A stretch of 64,000 nucleotides of DNA from Stenotrophomonas maltophilia (GCA_009912235.1 WNDS01000004.1:434001-498000); one strand, 5' to 3'; shown: positions 1-9,820, counted from the first letter of the stretch. Translations and numbers: made by a program. The notes: generated by a model from the sequence alone, not told the origin.

Positions 1-803
1 TGTGCTCCACGGTGTCGGCGTGCCTGGCCGCCGCCTACCAGATCAAGGGCCTGAGCTATTCGCTGTCGGCCGCCTGCGCCGCCACGGCGCACTGCATCGG
101 CGCGGCAGCCGACCTGATCCGCCACGGCGCGCAGGACGTGATGTTCGCCGGCGGCGGTGAAGACCTGCACTGGACCATGAGCGTGATGTTCGATGCGATG
201 GGCGCGCTGTCCACCAGCTTCAACGACACCCCGGCCAACGCCTCGCGCCCGTACGAAAAGGACCGCGACGGCTTCGTCATCGCTGGCGGCGGCGGCATGC
301 TGGTGCTGGAGGACTGGGACCACGCCGTGGCCCGTGGCGCACGCATCCATGCCGAACTGCTGGGCTATGGCGTGACCTCCGACGGTGCCGACATGGTGGC
401 CCCGTCCGGCGAAGGCGCGGTGCGCTGCATGAAGATGGCGCTGCAGAACGTCGACCGCCCGCTGGATTACCTCAACACCCACGGCACCTCGACCCCGCTG
501 GGCGATGTGACCGAACTGGGTGCGATCCGCGAAGTGTTCGGCGATGCGATTCCGCCGCTGTCCTCGACCAAGGCGCTGTCGGGACACTCGCTGGGCGCAG
601 CCAGCGTGCACGAGGCGATCTACTGCCTGCTGATGATGCGCGACGGCTTCGTGGCCGGTTCGGCCAACATCACCGAACTGGACCCGAAGGTGGAAGGCTT
701 CCCGATCCTGCGTGAGAGCCGCGAACAGAAGCTGGATGTGGTGATGTCCAACAGCTTCGGTTTCGGTGGCACCAACGCGGCGCTGGTATTCGGCCGCGTT
801 TGA
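1..803 (+). CDS. fabB: Beta-ketoacyl-ACP synthase I (KAS I), 3' part, gene cut by window edge
   Basis: This is the C-terminal 266 residues of the condensing enzyme that elongates acyl-ACP with malonyl-ACP in cytoplasmic type II fatty acid synthesis; the reading frame enters at base 3. The catalytic triad is visible: nucleophile Cys in SAACAATAH (codon 75-77), the first His in [11 protein letters not shown] and the second in GHSLGAAS. The glycine-rich [14 protein letters not shown] end is typical of the family. Line-by-line similarity to E. coli FabB is very high, including FAGGGED and [19 protein letters not shown]. The start lies outside the window, usually next to fabA, which is not visible here. 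Confidence 0.97.
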   Translation, partial: CSTVSACLAAAYQIKGLSYSLSAACAATAHCIGAAADLIRHGAQDVMFAGGGEDLHWTMSVMFDAMGALSTSFNDTPANASRPYEKDRDGFVIAGGGGMLVLEDWDHAVARGARIHAELLGYGVTSDGADMVAPSGEGAVRCMKMALQNVDRPLDYLNTHGTSTPLGDVTELGAIREVFGDAIPPLSSTKALSGHSLGAASVHEAIYCLLMMRDGFVAGSANITELDPKVEGFPILRESREQKLDVVMSNSFGFGGTNAALVFGRV

Positions 804-804
804 T

Positions 805-945
805 TGAAAGGCGTGCCGACCAACGGTCGGCACCCACCAGAGCGGTGAAGCGTGCCAACCAAGGTTGGCATCTACCAGAGCGGTAGCGCCGGGCCATGCC
901 CGGCGGAATCGGCAAGGCGTGCCGACCAACGGTCGGCACCCACCA
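805..945. repeat. Cluster of SMAG-like palindromes between fabB and the HAD gene
   Basis: Four short inverted repeats lie in the 161-bp gap between two converging genes: GTGCCGACC-aac-GGTCGGCAC at 813-833 and again at 919-939, TGCCAACC-aa-GGTTGGCA at 853-870, and GTAGCGCCGGGC-at-GCCCGGCG at 883-905. They belong to the dispersed GTAG palindromes of Stenotrophomonas. In transcripts they would fold as hairpins after both converging genes and may serve as terminators or RNA-stabilising ends (inference). Confidence 0.75.
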
Positions 946-964
946 GGGTCTCAACACCCACCGG

Positions 965-1645
965 CTATTCCGGCAGCAGCGGCAGCAGCAGGGCGTGGGC
1001 GTCCACCAGCGAGCCGACGATGCGGTGCCCCAGTGCGCGTAGTTCCTCGTCCGGGTGCACCAGGTCGGGCACCTGGATGGCGGTCATGCCGGCGCCCAGT
1101 GCGGCGCGGATGCCAGCCGGTGAATCCTCCAGCGCCAGGCAGCGTGCCGGCGCCTTGCCCAGCCGCTGCGCAGCGAGCAGGTAGATGTCCGGTGCCGGCT
1201 TGGGGTGCTCCACGTCGCTGCTTGTCACCACCACATCGAAGTACGACAGCAGCCCGGTCGCGCCCAGCTTGCGGTTGGCGCGCGGCTGCCGGGTGGAGGT
1301 CGCCACCGCACGCGGGATGCCGTGGGCCTTCAGCAGCTCCAGCAGTTCCAGGATGCCCGGGCGCAGCGGCAGGCCGCTCTGCGTGCGTTCCTCGTACAGA
1401 TCGTGGCAGCGCGCGGCGATGGCCAGCACGTTTGCCTGCGGCACGTGCTGGCGCATCAGCGCCTGGTTGTCCTTGTCACCCAACCCGACCATGCGCAGGA
1501 AGAACGCTTCTTCCAGCACCAGCCCGTGTTCGCGCGCAGCCTGCATCCAGCACGCCAGCGACACCCGCTCGCTGTCGATCATCAGCCCGTCCATGTCGAA
1601 GATGACGGCCTCGGGAAGGAACGGCAGCGCGGCGATGGTGGTCAT
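965..1645 (-). CDS. HAD-superfamily (subfamily IA) sugar-phosphate phosphatase-like hydrolase
   Basis: A 226-residue cytoplasmic HAD phosphatase resembling hexitol/2-deoxyhexose phosphatases and beta-phosphoglucomutases. Motif I is VIFDMDGLMIDSE with the nucleophile and acid aspartates at D17 and D19; motif II is the ATST stretch, motif III HPKPAPDIYL and motif IV LALEDSPAGIRAA. A helical cap follows motif I. A longer frame exists upstream, but the ATG at 1645 was chosen because it overlaps the rsuA stop codon as ATGA, which suggests translational coupling to rsuA. The substrate cannot be told from sequence. Confidence 0.88.
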   Translation of the reverse strand: MTTIAALPFLPEAVIFDMDGLMIDSERVSLACWMQAAREHGLVLEEAFFLRMVGLGDKDNQALMRQHVPQANVLAIAARCHDLYEERTQSGLPLRPGILELLELLKAHGIPRAVATSTRQPRANRKLGATGLLSYFDVVVTSSDVEHPKPAPDIYLLAAQRLGKAPARCLALEDSPAGIRAALGAGMTAIQVPDLVHPDEELRALGHRIVGSLVDAHALLLPLLPE

Positions 1646-2343
1646 GGCGCGAACAGGGTCTCCAGATCGGTCTCGGTGAGCGTGCGCCACTGCCCTTCCT
1701 GCAGCCCGGACAGGTCCAGGCCGCCAACGCGGCTGCGGTGCAGTGCGGCCACGTGGTTGCCGGCGGCGGCGAACATGCGGCGCACCTGGTGGTAGCGGCC
1801 TTCATGCAGCACCAGGCGCGCCTTGCGCGGGCCCAGCACCTGCAGTTCGGCCGGCAGCAGCGGGGTCTTTTCCGCTTCCAGCATCAGCGTGCCGCTGGCG
1901 AACAGCGCCACTTCATCGCCGCGCAGGTCCTGCGCCAGTTCCACCTCGTACACCTTGGGCAGCTGCGCCTTGGGCGAAACGATCCGGTGCAGCAGGCCGC
2001 CGTCGTCGGTCAGCAGCAGCAGGCCGCTGGTGTCGCGGTCCAGGCGGCCCACGGTGGACAGCACCGGGTCGCGGTCGCGGTAGCGCGGCGGCAGCAGGTC
2101 GTAGATCAGGCGGCCGGTGTCCTTGGTGGAACAGGTGTAGCCGGCCGGCTTGTACAGCGCCAGCGAGAGCCCCGCCGGCGGGTCCAGCGGCTCGCCGTCC
2201 ACGCGGATGGCGGCGTGGGGCACCTGGTCATCGGCATACAGCACCTCGCCGTCGGCGTCGGTGATGCGGCCTTCGCGGAACATCCACTGCACCTGCTTGC
2301 GGCTGCCATAGCCCAGGTTGGCGATCAGCTTGACCAGTTTCAT
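1642..2343 (-). CDS. rsuA: 16S rRNA pseudouridine(516) synthase RsuA
   Basis: A 233-residue RsuA/RluB/E/F-family enzyme that isomerises U516 of 16S rRNA during 30S assembly. The N-terminal S4-like RNA-binding domain covers about residues 1-55 (KLIANLGYGSRKQVQ). The catalytic motif GRLDRDTSGLLLLT carries the nucleophile D102, the same number as in E. coli RsuA. KPAGYTCSTKD and RYHQVRRMFAAAGNHV are further family signatures. It overlaps the HAD gene by 4 nt downstream and the rsmC stop by 4 nt upstream, so the three genes probably form one operon of rRNA-modification and housekeeping functions. RluE/RluB are possible alternatives but less likely. Confidence 0.9.
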   Translation of the reverse strand: MKLVKLIANLGYGSRKQVQWMFREGRITDADGEVLYADDQVPHAAIRVDGEPLDPPAGLSLALYKPAGYTCSTKDTGRLIYDLLPPRYRDRDPVLSTVGRLDRDTSGLLLLTDDGGLLHRIVSPKAQLPKVYEVELAQDLRGDEVALFASGTLMLEAEKTPLLPAELQVLGPRKARLVLHEGRYHQVRRMFAAAGNHVAALHRSRVGGLDLSGLQEGQWRTLTETDLETLFAP

Positions 2344-3416
2344 CGGCCCTTGCCCCGCACCGCTTCGATCAGCTTGAAGCCATCACGCTCGGCCAGCACG
2401 CGCACCGTGCCGAAACTGTCGTTGAGGATCTGCTCGTACGGCAGGTGGCGGTTGGCCGCCACGTACAGCCGGCCGCCCGGGCGCAGCGCTTCGGCGGCCA
2501 CGGCGATGAAACGGCGGCCGATGTCCGGGCGGTCTTCGCGCGCCGGGGTGTGGAACGGCGGGTTGCTGATGATCACGTCGTAGCCCGGCTCGACGCCGAC
2601 GGTGACATCGCGCCACAGAAAACGCAGCGGCAGCGCGCGCGGCGGCGGTGCCAGGTTCAGTTCGGCCAGCGACAGGGCGCGCTGCTCGGCTTCGTACAGG
2701 TCCAGCGCGGTGATCTTCGGGCAGCGTTCCAGCAGCTCGCGCGAGAGGTAGCCGTAGCCGGCGCCCAGATCGGCCGCACGGCCAGCCAGGTCGGTCGGCA
2801 GGTGTTCGGCCAGCAGTACCGAGGCCGGGTCGATGCGGTTCCAGGCAAACACGCCGGGGCGGCTCAGGAAGCGCCCACCCACGATCGGCCGCACCGCGTC
2901 CAGCGCCGCCCAGCGCGCGGCCAGTTCGGCGTCGTGCTGGTCGCCCAGCGGCACGCTCCAGTACACACGGCAGTGGTTCTTGGTGAGGCTGCCGCCCAGC
3001 CCGGCCAGCTGCTTCAGGTCGCCTTCGCCGGAGCGCGCGCCTTCGTTGTTCGACTGGCAGGCCACGATGCGGCCGCCCGGGGCCAGCAGCGCCAGCGCGC
3101 GGGCGAACAGCGCACGGGCCTCTTAACGCTGGCGTGGCGGCAGCACCAGCACCAGCGGGAAGCTGCCGCGCAGGGCGGCATCGTCCAGCTGCGGCTGCAC
3201 CTGCAGGCCGGCGCCCTGCAGCGCCTGGGCGAACGGGGCAAAGCTCTGCTCGGCCACCACGCTGCGGCCCTGCGCGTTCTCGCGCAGCGGCCAGCCATCG
3301 CGGGCGCGCAGGAAGGCGACCGGGCCCTCAGGCCAGCGCAGGGAGCCGTGGGAGAACGGCAGGAACAGGGTCTGCAGGGGAGCGTCGTCGCTGGCGGCCA
3401 TCGCGCGCGGGGTCAT
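2340..3416 (-). pseudogene. rsmC: 16S rRNA (guanine1207-N2)-methyltransferase RsmC, interrupted by an in-frame TAA
   Basis: The full frame of about 358 codons matches RsmC (E. coli 343 aa), which methylates G1207 of 16S rRNA. Its N-terminal non-catalytic domain (LFLPFSHGSLRWPEGPVAFL) ends with LVLPPRQR, followed directly by TAA at 3123-3125, then in the same frame by EARALFARALALLAPGG and the catalytic half. That half has the SAM motif AADLGAGYGYLS and the NPPFH catalytic loop. One C-to-T change (CAA to TAA) would explain the stop. Candidate starts are ATG 3416 or 3401. A shorter product could begin at about 3065, but it would lack the N-terminal domain. The lesion is either a true nonsense mutation or a sequencing error. 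Confidence 0.85.
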
Positions 3417-3636
3417 CCGTAGGGGGCCGATCATTGTACCGGCTTGGCCGCAGGCGGCCCGGGCCCGCCTGCACCGCCCCTGCCCGGCCGGCGCCCGACC
3501 GCGCCCTCCCAGGGTGCCCGGGCGCGTCCGATGGCCGCAGCCGGGACCGATTTGCGAAAGTTCAACGCCGCATTGATGCCGCTGCAACATCGCTGCGGTC
3601 AGGGTAGAGGCTCCCCCGGAACGTAGGAGAGACTGC

Positions 3637-3900
3637 ATGCGTGCCCTGTTCGTCGGCGGCGTGGTGGACAACAGTGAAATGGACCTGGAGGGCAACCATC
3701 CCCCGGTCCACTACCCGGAGGACAGCGGTGGCGGCCGCTCGCGCTACCGCCTGCACCAGGTGGGCAAGACCGCCAATGGCACCCTCGCCTACGCGGTGTA
3801 CGGCGCACCGGACCTGGCCGATGCCGAGGTGGCCCGCGTGGTCGAGGAACGCGCCTACGCGCGCCGCTTCGAGGCGACGGCCGAGCCGTTCCAGCATTGA
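3637..3900 (+). CDS. Small conserved hypothetical protein
   Basis: This 87-residue protein begins MRALFVGGVVDNSEMDLEG and is of a type commonly found uncharacterised in Xanthomonadaceae. A clear Shine-Dalgarno (GTAGGAGAG) sits 6-8 nt before the ATG at 3637. It has no signal peptide or membrane segment. It is rich in charged residues and ends with a helical VARVVEERAYARRFEA stretch. It stands alone between the divergent rsmC and a converging DUF3247-like gene. I do not recognise a function. Confidence 0.75.
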   Translation: MRALFVGGVVDNSEMDLEGNHPPVHYPEDSGGGRSRYRLHQVGKTANGTLAYAVYGAPDLADAEVARVVEERAYARRFEATAEPFQH

Positions 3901-3960
3901 GCCGGCGGCAGCTGTTAACGGCCGGGGCCGCGCAGGCCCCGCTGCTTTGAGAAGCAATCC

Positions 3961-3985
3961 GACTGCCGGCCCCTGGCCGGCAGTC
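3961..3985. terminator. Hairpin between two converging small genes
   Basis: GACTGCCGGC-ccctg-GCCGGCAGTC is a perfect 10-bp stem placed between the stop of the small + strand gene (3900) and the stop of the - strand gene (4012). A second GC-rich hairpin (ggggcc...ggcccc) lies just upstream near 3925-3944. There is no long T-run, so bidirectional termination is inferred from position. Confidence 0.5.
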
Positions 3986-4011
3986 GCGTTCAGGGGCACC
4001 CTGGCGTGGGC

Positions 4012-4305
4012 TCAGGGAAGACGCGGCGGCAGCTGGCGGATGCCGGTGATCTCATCGAGCCACACGCCGTGCTGCTGCACCGGCGTGTTGATGTCATCCA
4101 GCCGCAGCTGGCCGTTGCTGCCTTCGTTGCCATCGGCGTCGCGTTACTGCTGCAGGGTCGGGCGTACGGCCACGGTGCCAAGCAGGCGGCGCCCGTCGGC
4201 CAGCGACAGCTCCACCTGGGTTTCCCCCTGCAGCTGCGGAATCAGGGCTTCCAGCGCGGCAATGCGCGCCGGGTCGGTATGGATACGGGGTGCGGTTCGG
4301 GACAT
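4012..4305 (-). pseudogene. Small DUF3247-like protein interrupted by an in-frame TAA at codon 54
   Basis: A strong ribosome site (GGCAGGAGGTAACCG) precedes ATG 4305. The frame reads 53 residues (RIHTDPARIAALEALIPQL, then VELSLADGRRLLGTVAVRP) to a TAA at 4144-4146. It then continues in the same frame for 43 residues (RDADGNEGSNGQLRLDD, HGVWLDEITGIRQLPP) to TGA 4012-4014. Layout and wording match the Xanthomonadaceae DUF3247 family, small beta-rich proteins of unknown function; the assignment is from memory and moderately sure. The continuity on both sides of the stop is the evidence that this was one gene of about 97 residues. Confidence 0.62.
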
Positions 4306-4367
4306 CGGTTACCTCCTGCCCCTCAGCGTGGCCCAACGCCCGTGAATACCCGTTGCAGCGCGTGCGC

Positions 4368-6419
4368 TCAGTGCAGTGCGCGCGGCGGGCGCGCCGCCTG
4401 CACATGGCGCACGGCCGTCACCAGCTGCGCCGCCGAATAGGGTTTGGCCACGTGTTCCTGGAAGCCGGAAGCGAGTGCGCGCTTGCGGTCGTCGGCGCGT
4501 GCCAGGGCGGTCACCGCCACGGCAGGCAGCGGCTTGGCATCCACGCCCATGTCCTCGCGCAGCGTGCGCACCAGGCCATAGCCGTCCATGTCCGGCATGC
4601 CGATGTCGGTCAGCATCACCTGGAACTGCTGGTGGCCGTTGTCGGCCAGCAGCGCCAGCGCTTCACCGGCCGACGTGGCCGCACTGACCGTGGCGCCCTG
4701 CTCTTCCAGCATGCGGCGCAGGTACTCCAGCACTTCCGGCTGGTCTTCCACGGCCAGCACGTTGATGCCCTTGAGCGGGTACGGCTCGACCACCTGTTCC
4801 ATGATCGGCCCGCTGAATACTTCGCGCAGCGGGCGGCGGTCGGCGTCGGGCACGTAGCCGGGCAGGTGCACGGTGAAGGTGGCACCCTCGCCATGGCCTT
4901 CGCTGGACGCGGTGACCACGCCGCCATGCAGCTCCACCAGCTGCTGCACGATGGCCAGGCCCAGGCCCGGGCCGCCGTGGCGGCTGGTGGTGGTGCCATC
5001 GGCCTGGCGGAAGCGGCTGAACAGGTGGCGCAGGAATTCCGGGGCGATGCCATCAACGGTGTCGCGCACGGTGATCTTCCAGTGCCCGTCCTCCGGCTCC
5101 ACCCGCACATCGATGCGGCCTTCGGCCGGGGTGAACTTGATGGCGTTGGACAGCAGGTTTCAGAACACCTGCTGCAGGCGCGTGGCATCGCCCAGCACCA
5201 GGCTGGCCGAATCGGGCACGTGCAGGCTGACATCGATGGCCTTGCCTTCGGCCACCAGCTCCTGCGCGCCGATGGCTTCGTCCAGCAGCGCGCGCAGGTC
5301 CAGCACTTCCACTTCCAGCTGCACCTTGCCCAGCAGCATGCTGCTCAGGTCCAGCATGTCCGATATCAGCCGCTTCTGGGCGGTGGCACTGTTGGCGATC
5401 ACGCCCAGGCCCTTGTACAGCGGGCTGGTGTTGTCCACGCGCTGCAGCAGCAGTTCGCTCCAGCCCAGGATGGTGGTCAGCGGCGTGCGCAGTTCGTGCG
5501 ACAGCGTGGCCAGGAATTCATCCTTCAGCCGTGCCATGTTTTCCGCGGCGCTGCGTGCGGCCCGTTCGGACTGCAGCAGTTCCTCGCGGGCCAGCTCGAT
5601 CTCGCGGCGCTCGGTCACATCGGGGCTGCTGCCGGCCATGCCGATGAAGCGGCCCATGCGCGAAAAACGCGGCCGGGCATTCATTTCCAGCCAGCGCCAC
5701 TGGCCATCGGCCCGCCGCGCGCGCACCAGCGCATGCATCGAGCGCTGCGACTTCAGGGCCTCGTGCAGTTCGTACTCGAACACCGAGGCATCGTCGGGGT
5801 GCACCAGCCCGCGCCAGACGTCTTCGGGCACGCGGTTCTCATCACCGCCGAAGAATTCGGTAAAGGCGTTGTTGACGAAGCGCGAATGGCCGCGCTCGTC
5901 CAGCACCCAGACCGGCATGGGCAGGCCATCGGCCAGCGCACTGAAGCGCGCCTCGCTCTCGCCCAGCTCCACTTCCATCTGCTTGCGCGCACTGACATCG
6001 AAAAACAGCACGCCGACCAGATCTTCGCCGGGCAGGCCCACGCGCACGGCGTCCACCGAGTACGAGCGGCCCAGCGCGCGGGCCTCCATCTCGAACTGGG
6101 CCGGGCGGCCGCTGCGCGCCACTTCGCCGTAGATGTGGAACCAGTCGCCTTCATGGTTCGGCACCAGTTCGCTCATCCGCTTGCCTTCCGGCTGCTTCAG
6201 GCCGGTGTGCCGCTCGAAGGCCTCATTGACCTCCACGAAGCGATAATCGACGGCGGTATCGCCCTCAAAGATGACCTGGATCACACAAAATCCCGCATTG
6301 ACCCGCGAAAGCACACCACGGTGCAGATCAGGGTCGGGGGACGGCACCATCGGCAGCGGGCGCTCCAGGGTAGGCGGCAACGTGGACAAGAGGGGTTCTG
6401 CTGGGCGAGTCAGGTGCAC
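4368..6419 (-). pseudogene. PAS-domain hybrid sensor histidine kinase with receiver, interrupted by TGA
   Basis: Order of domains: two PAS/PAC modules (about residues 30-290), HisKA with H-box ATLSHELRTPL, HATPase, then a C-terminal receiver with phospho-acceptor Asp in MLTDIGMPDMDG. There is no membrane segment, so it is a cytoplasmic sensor. In the N-box region the frame reads TRLQQVF-TGA-NLLSNAIKFTP (TGA 5160-5162), where the family has Trp (TGG). Two more residues look wrong: the G1 box reads DTVDGIAPEF, where DTGDGI is expected, and the G2 box reads GGPGLGLAIV. Start is GTG 6419 or, better spaced from a GGAG, ATG 6350. The kinase core is split and probably inactive, unless the bases are wrong. 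Confidence 0.85.
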
Positions 6420-6589
6420 AGCATCATCCAGAGGGCGTATTCACAGCGTCAAGCGCCGTCGGTCATGGTGCCTACCCTTAATTGACGACAACTGCTGACG
6501 CTCCTGACGCCTTCGGCCGTTGCCGCTGCGCCAGCGCAGGATCACACTCGGATGGCACACAACCGTCCCGCCGGGACGAGGAGCCTGTC

Positions 6590-7156
6590 ATGAAACGCAC
6601 GATGCTCGGCACGATGCTGCTGGCCGGCCTGCTGGTCGCTGGCACCGTGGCTGCCGCCCCGCGAACCGTCACCGACCCGCAGGCGCCGCGCGCGCTGCAG
6701 GTGGAAGGCCCGGTGAGCGTGACCTGGAACGACCCGTCCACCTTCACCGAGATCCGCCAGAGCAGCAACCGCTTCGAAGCCGAACGCGGCGACTGGGTGC
6801 AGCAGCTGGCCAAGTACGTGCGCACCAGCGCCGGCAAGCAGCTGCAGCCCGGGCAGACACTGGAAGTGAACATGGCGGACCTCAAACGCGCCGGCGATTA
6901 CGAGCCGTGGCACGGCCCGCGTGCGCGCGACATCCGCATCATGCGCGACCTGTACCCGCCGCGCATCACGCTGCAGTACACGCTGAAGGATGCCAACGGC
7001 GCGGTGCTGGACCAGGGCGAGGCGAAGCTGAGCGACACCGGCTACCTGCACAACATCGGCCTGCAGAGCGATTCGGACCCGCTGCGGTATGAGAAGCGGC
7101 TGATCGACGACTGGAGCCGCCGCGAACTGGCACGGCAGGCCACCGCCGCGCGGTAA
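6590..7156 (+). CDS. DUF3016 family exported protein
   Basis: A 188-residue protein with a Sec signal peptide (MKRTMLGTMLLAGLLVAGTV, cleavage near AAA). The mature part contains VSVTWNDPSTFTEIR and a C-terminal YEKRLIDDWSRREL helix, as in DUF3016 proteins of Xanthomonadales. The family has no assigned function and is thought periplasmic. The ATG at 6590 follows a GACGAGGAG ribosome site; the frame is open further upstream without one. It is a single gene, flanked downstream by a repeat array. Confidence 0.78.
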   Translation: MKRTMLGTMLLAGLLVAGTVAAAPRTVTDPQAPRALQVEGPVSVTWNDPSTFTEIRQSSNRFEAERGDWVQQLAKYVRTSAGKQLQPGQTLEVNMADLKRAGDYEPWHGPRARDIRIMRDLYPPRITLQYTLKDANGAVLDQGEAKLSDTGYLHNIGLQSDSDPLRYEKRLIDDWSRRELARQATAAR

Positions 7157-7170
7157 GCGCAGCGGAGGCG

Positions 7171-7445
7171 GGGGTGCCGGCGTGGGTCGGCACCTGCCGG
7201 AGCGTCAACAGCGCGCGATCCCTGTAGTGCCAGGTCATGCCTGGCAGTTGGCTGTGGCCGGCAGGGTCGGGTTGCCGGCCAACGGCCGGCACTACCCCGT
7301 GGTGAGGTGAGCGCGCGGGATTCCCTGTAGTGCCAGGCCATGCCTGGCAGCTGGCCAACGGCCGGCACACCCCCTCGTGAGGTGAGCGCGCGGGATTTCC
7401 TGTAGTTCCAGGCCATGCCTGGCAGATGGCCAACGGCCGGCACGC
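7171..7445. repeat. SMAG-type palindromes embedded in a roughly 75-bp tandem repeat
   Basis: This 310-bp gap between two converging genes holds no gene. It carries GTAGTGCCAGG-tcat-GCCTGGCA, GCCGGCC-aac-GGCCGGCACTAC and close relatives. A 75-bp unit starting GTGAGGTGAGCGCGCGGGAT at about 7302 recurs at about 7377, and the CGCGCGAT stretch near 7206 is a diverged relative. Each unit holds one TGCCAGGCCATGCCTGGCA hairpin and one TGGCCAACGGCCGGCA half-element. Confidence 0.8.
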
Positions 7446-7466
7446 CCCTTCGTGAGGGCTCGGGCC

Positions 7467-8537
7467 TCAGCCCTGATACACCCGTGCGACGCGCTTCACC
7501 GCGCATGGCAGCTGGTAGGCGCTGACACCGGCGCGCGGGGCCAGCTCGGACAGCGTCGGTGCGCTGCCCCACAGCTCCACCACGCTGCCGACACCGGCCT
7601 GCGAGTGGGCGGTCAGGTCCACGGTCAGCATGTCCATCGACACCCGGCCAATGAGGACGCCGGGCTGGCCGTCGATCAGCAGCGGCGTGCCGTTCGGGGC
7701 GAACTGCGGGTAGCCGTCGGCATAGCCCATCGCCACCACGCCCACGCGGGTGCGGACCGGCGCCACGAAGCGCGCGCCATACCCCACCGGCTCGCCGGCC
7801 TCGATCCAGCGTTCGGCAATCACCTTGGACTGCATCGTCATGACCGAGCGCAGCCGCGCGGTCACCGCACTGTCCTGCGGCAGCGGGTTGCCCCCGTACA
7901 GCATCAGGCCCGGGCGCACCCAGTCGCTGCGTACGTCCGGCCAGCCCAGCAGTGCCGGCGAATTGCAGATGCTGGTCTCACCGCCCAGGCCATCGATGGC
8001 CGCCTTGAACGTGGCGGCCTGTTGCTCGGTACGCGCGTTGTCCAGCTCATCGGCACGTGCCAGGTGGGTCATCAGCACGATGCGCTGCACCTGCGGCAGC
8101 GCCGACAGGCGCGCGTGCGCGGCACGGAAACCGTCCACGTCCAGGCCCAGCCGGTGCATGCCGCTGTCCAGCTTCAGCCACACCGTCAGCGGGCGCGGGC
8201 TGTCGAAGGCGGCCAGCGCCTCCACCTGCCACGGCGACCCCACCGAGAACCACAGGTCGTGCTCGGCCACCAGCGGCAGCTCGCTAGCCTCGAAGATGCC
8301 TTCCAGCAGCAGCACCGGCGCGGTGATGCCGGCCTGGCGCAGCTCAAGCGCTTCTTCGATGGTGGCCACGGCGAAACCGTCGGCCTCGCCTTCCAGCGCC
8401 TGTGCGCAGCGCACCGCGCCGTGCCCGTAGGCATCGGCCTTCACCACGGCCAGCGCCTTGCCACCGCCCAGTTCGCGGGCCAGACGGTAATTGCTACGCA
8501 GTGCGCCCAGGTCGATCAACGCGCGGGCTGGGCGCAT
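7467..8537 (-). CDS. dadX: Alanine racemase, catabolic type (DadX/Alr)
   Basis: A 356-residue PLP enzyme interconverting L- and D-alanine. The PLP lysine is in [13 protein letters not shown] (about residue 34), and the second catalytic base Tyr lies in [21 protein letters not shown] is the usual C-domain motif. The ATG at 8537 ([10 protein letters not shown]) overlaps the dadA 3' end by 22 nt, so the pair is one transcript. That context points to the catabolic role of feeding D-Ala to the dehydrogenase rather than cell-wall supply; a lone alr elsewhere cannot be excluded. Longer upstream frames are only dadA read in another phase. Confidence 0.93.
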   Translation of the reverse strand: MRPARALIDLGALRSNYRLARELGGGKALAVVKADAYGHGAVRCAQALEGEADGFAVATIEEALELRQAGITAPVLLLEGIFEASELPLVAEHDLWFSVGSPWQVEALAAFDSPRPLTVWLKLDSGMHRLGLDVDGFRAAHARLSALPQVQRIVLMTHLARADELDNARTEQQAATFKAAIDGLGGETSICNSPALLGWPDVRSDWVRPGLMLYGGNPLPQDSAVTARLRSVMTMQSKVIAERWIEAGEPVGYGARFVAPVRTRVGVVAMGYADGYPQFAPNGTPLLIDGQPGVLIGRVSMDMLTVDLTAHSQAGVGSVVELWGSAPTLSELAPRAGVSAYQLPCAVKRVARVYQG

Positions 8538-9820
8538 GTGCGGCTCTCGTGCTGCGGGGTGCCACTGGCGCGGCTGTAGCGGAAGATGTCCAGGCCTTCG
8601 GTGCTGATCTGCGGCTGGCGCGCGCTCATCAGGTCGGCCAGGTAGCGGCCCGAGCCGCACGCCATGGTCCAGCCCAGGGTGCCGTGGCCGGTGTTGAGGA
8701 ACAGGTTGCGCAGCGGGGTCGCGCCGATCACCGGCGTGCCGTCCGGAGTGGCCGGGCGCAGGCCGGTCCAGAACTGCGCGCGCGACAGGTCGCCGCCCTT
8801 CGGGTACAGGTCGCGCACCACCAGTTCCAGGGTCTCGCGGCGGCGCGGCGACAGGCTCATGTCGAAGCCGGCCACTTCGGCCATGCCGCCCACGCGGATG
8901 CGGTTGTCGAAGCGGGTTACCGCCACCTTGTAGCTTTCGTCCAGGATGGTGGAGGTCGGTGCCATCGACGGCTCGATGATCGGCAGCGTCAGCGAGTAGC
9001 CCTTCAGCGGGTACACCGGCAGGCGCAGGCCGACCGGGGCCACCAGCTGCGGCGAATAGCTGCCCAGCGCCACCACGTAGCGGTCGGCGCTTTCCACGCG
9101 GCCATCGATGCGCACGCCGGTGATGCGGTCACCGTCGGCCACCAGGCCTTCGATGTCCTGGTCCAAGCGGAACTCCACGCCGGCGTCCACGCACATCTGC
9201 ATCAGGCGGCGGGTGAACAGCTGGCAATCACCGGTCTGGTCGCGCGGCAGGCGCAGCGCACCCACCAGCCCGTCCACGTGGGCCAGTGCCGGTTCGGCCT
9301 GGATGATGCCCGCGCGGTCGAGCACTTCGTACGGCACGCCGTACTGCGCCAGGATCTCGATGTCCTGCGCCGAGGCGTCCAGCTGCTGCTGGGTGCGGAA
9401 CAGCTGGGTGGTGCCCAGGTCGCGGCCTTCGTAGTCGATGCCGGTCTGCGCACGCAGCTCGTTCAGGCAGTCGCGGCTGTATTCGGACATGCGCACCATG
9501 CGCGCCTTGTTGATGGCATAGCGCTCGTGGGTGCAGTTGCGCAGCATCTGCCACAGCCAGCGGTACTGGGCCAGGTCTATGCCCGGCTTGATGGCCAGTG
9601 GTGCGTGCTTTTCGAACAGCCAGCCGATGGCCTTCTTCGGCACGCCCGGTGCCGCCCACGGCGAGGTGTAGCCGAATGACAGCTGGCCGGCGTTGGCGAA
9701 ACTGGTTTCCAGCGCGGGGCCCGGCTGGCGGTCGACGACGGTGACGTCAAACCCGGCCTGTCGCAGGTACCAGGCACTGGTGGTGCCGATCACGCCGCTG
9801 CCGAGGATTAGGACTCGCAT
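8516..9820 (-). CDS. dadA: D-amino acid dehydrogenase small subunit DadA
   Basis: A 434-residue FAD flavoprotein that oxidises D-alanine to pyruvate and ammonia, passing electrons to the respiratory chain at the inner membrane. The N-terminal dinucleotide fold is [38 protein letters not shown] and the C-terminal [20 protein letters not shown] are DadA signatures. The length equals the family norm. It is first in the dadA-dadX operon and is transcribed away from an Lrp-family gene, the arrangement seen in pseudomonads where DadR/Lrp activates dad genes in response to L-alanine. Confidence 0.95.
   Translation of the reverse strand: MRVLILGSGVIGTTSAWYLRQAGFDVTVVDRQPGPALETSFANAGQLSFGYTSPWAAPGVPKKAIGWLFEKHAPLAIKPGIDLAQYRWLWQMLRNCTHERYAINKARMVRMSEYSRDCLNELRAQTGIDYEGRDLGTTQLFRTQQQLDASAQDIEILAQYGVPYEVLDRAGIIQAEPALAHVDGLVGALRLPRDQTGDCQLFTRRLMQMCVDAGVEFRLDQDIEGLVADGDRITGVRIDGRVESADRYVVALGSYSPQLVAPVGLRLPVYPLKGYSLTLPIIEPSMAPTSTILDESYKVAVTRFDNRIRVGGMAEVAGFDMSLSPRRRETLELVVRDLYPKGGDLSRAQFWTGLRPATPDGTPVIGATPLRNLFLNTGHGTLGWTMACGSGRYLADLMSARQPQISTEGLDIFRYSRASGTPQHESRTCAQPAR

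Noticed and set aside
4290..6485. 731-codon open frame on the + strand opposite the hybrid kinase
   Set aside because: It is exactly antisense to well-conserved PAS/HisKA coding sequence. Its composition is rich in His, Gln and Ala as expected of a shadow frame in high-GC DNA.
7171..7445. Possible CRISPR array
   Set aside because: The repeated units are 75 bp, palindromic throughout and too few; there are no unique spacers of even length and no cas genes.
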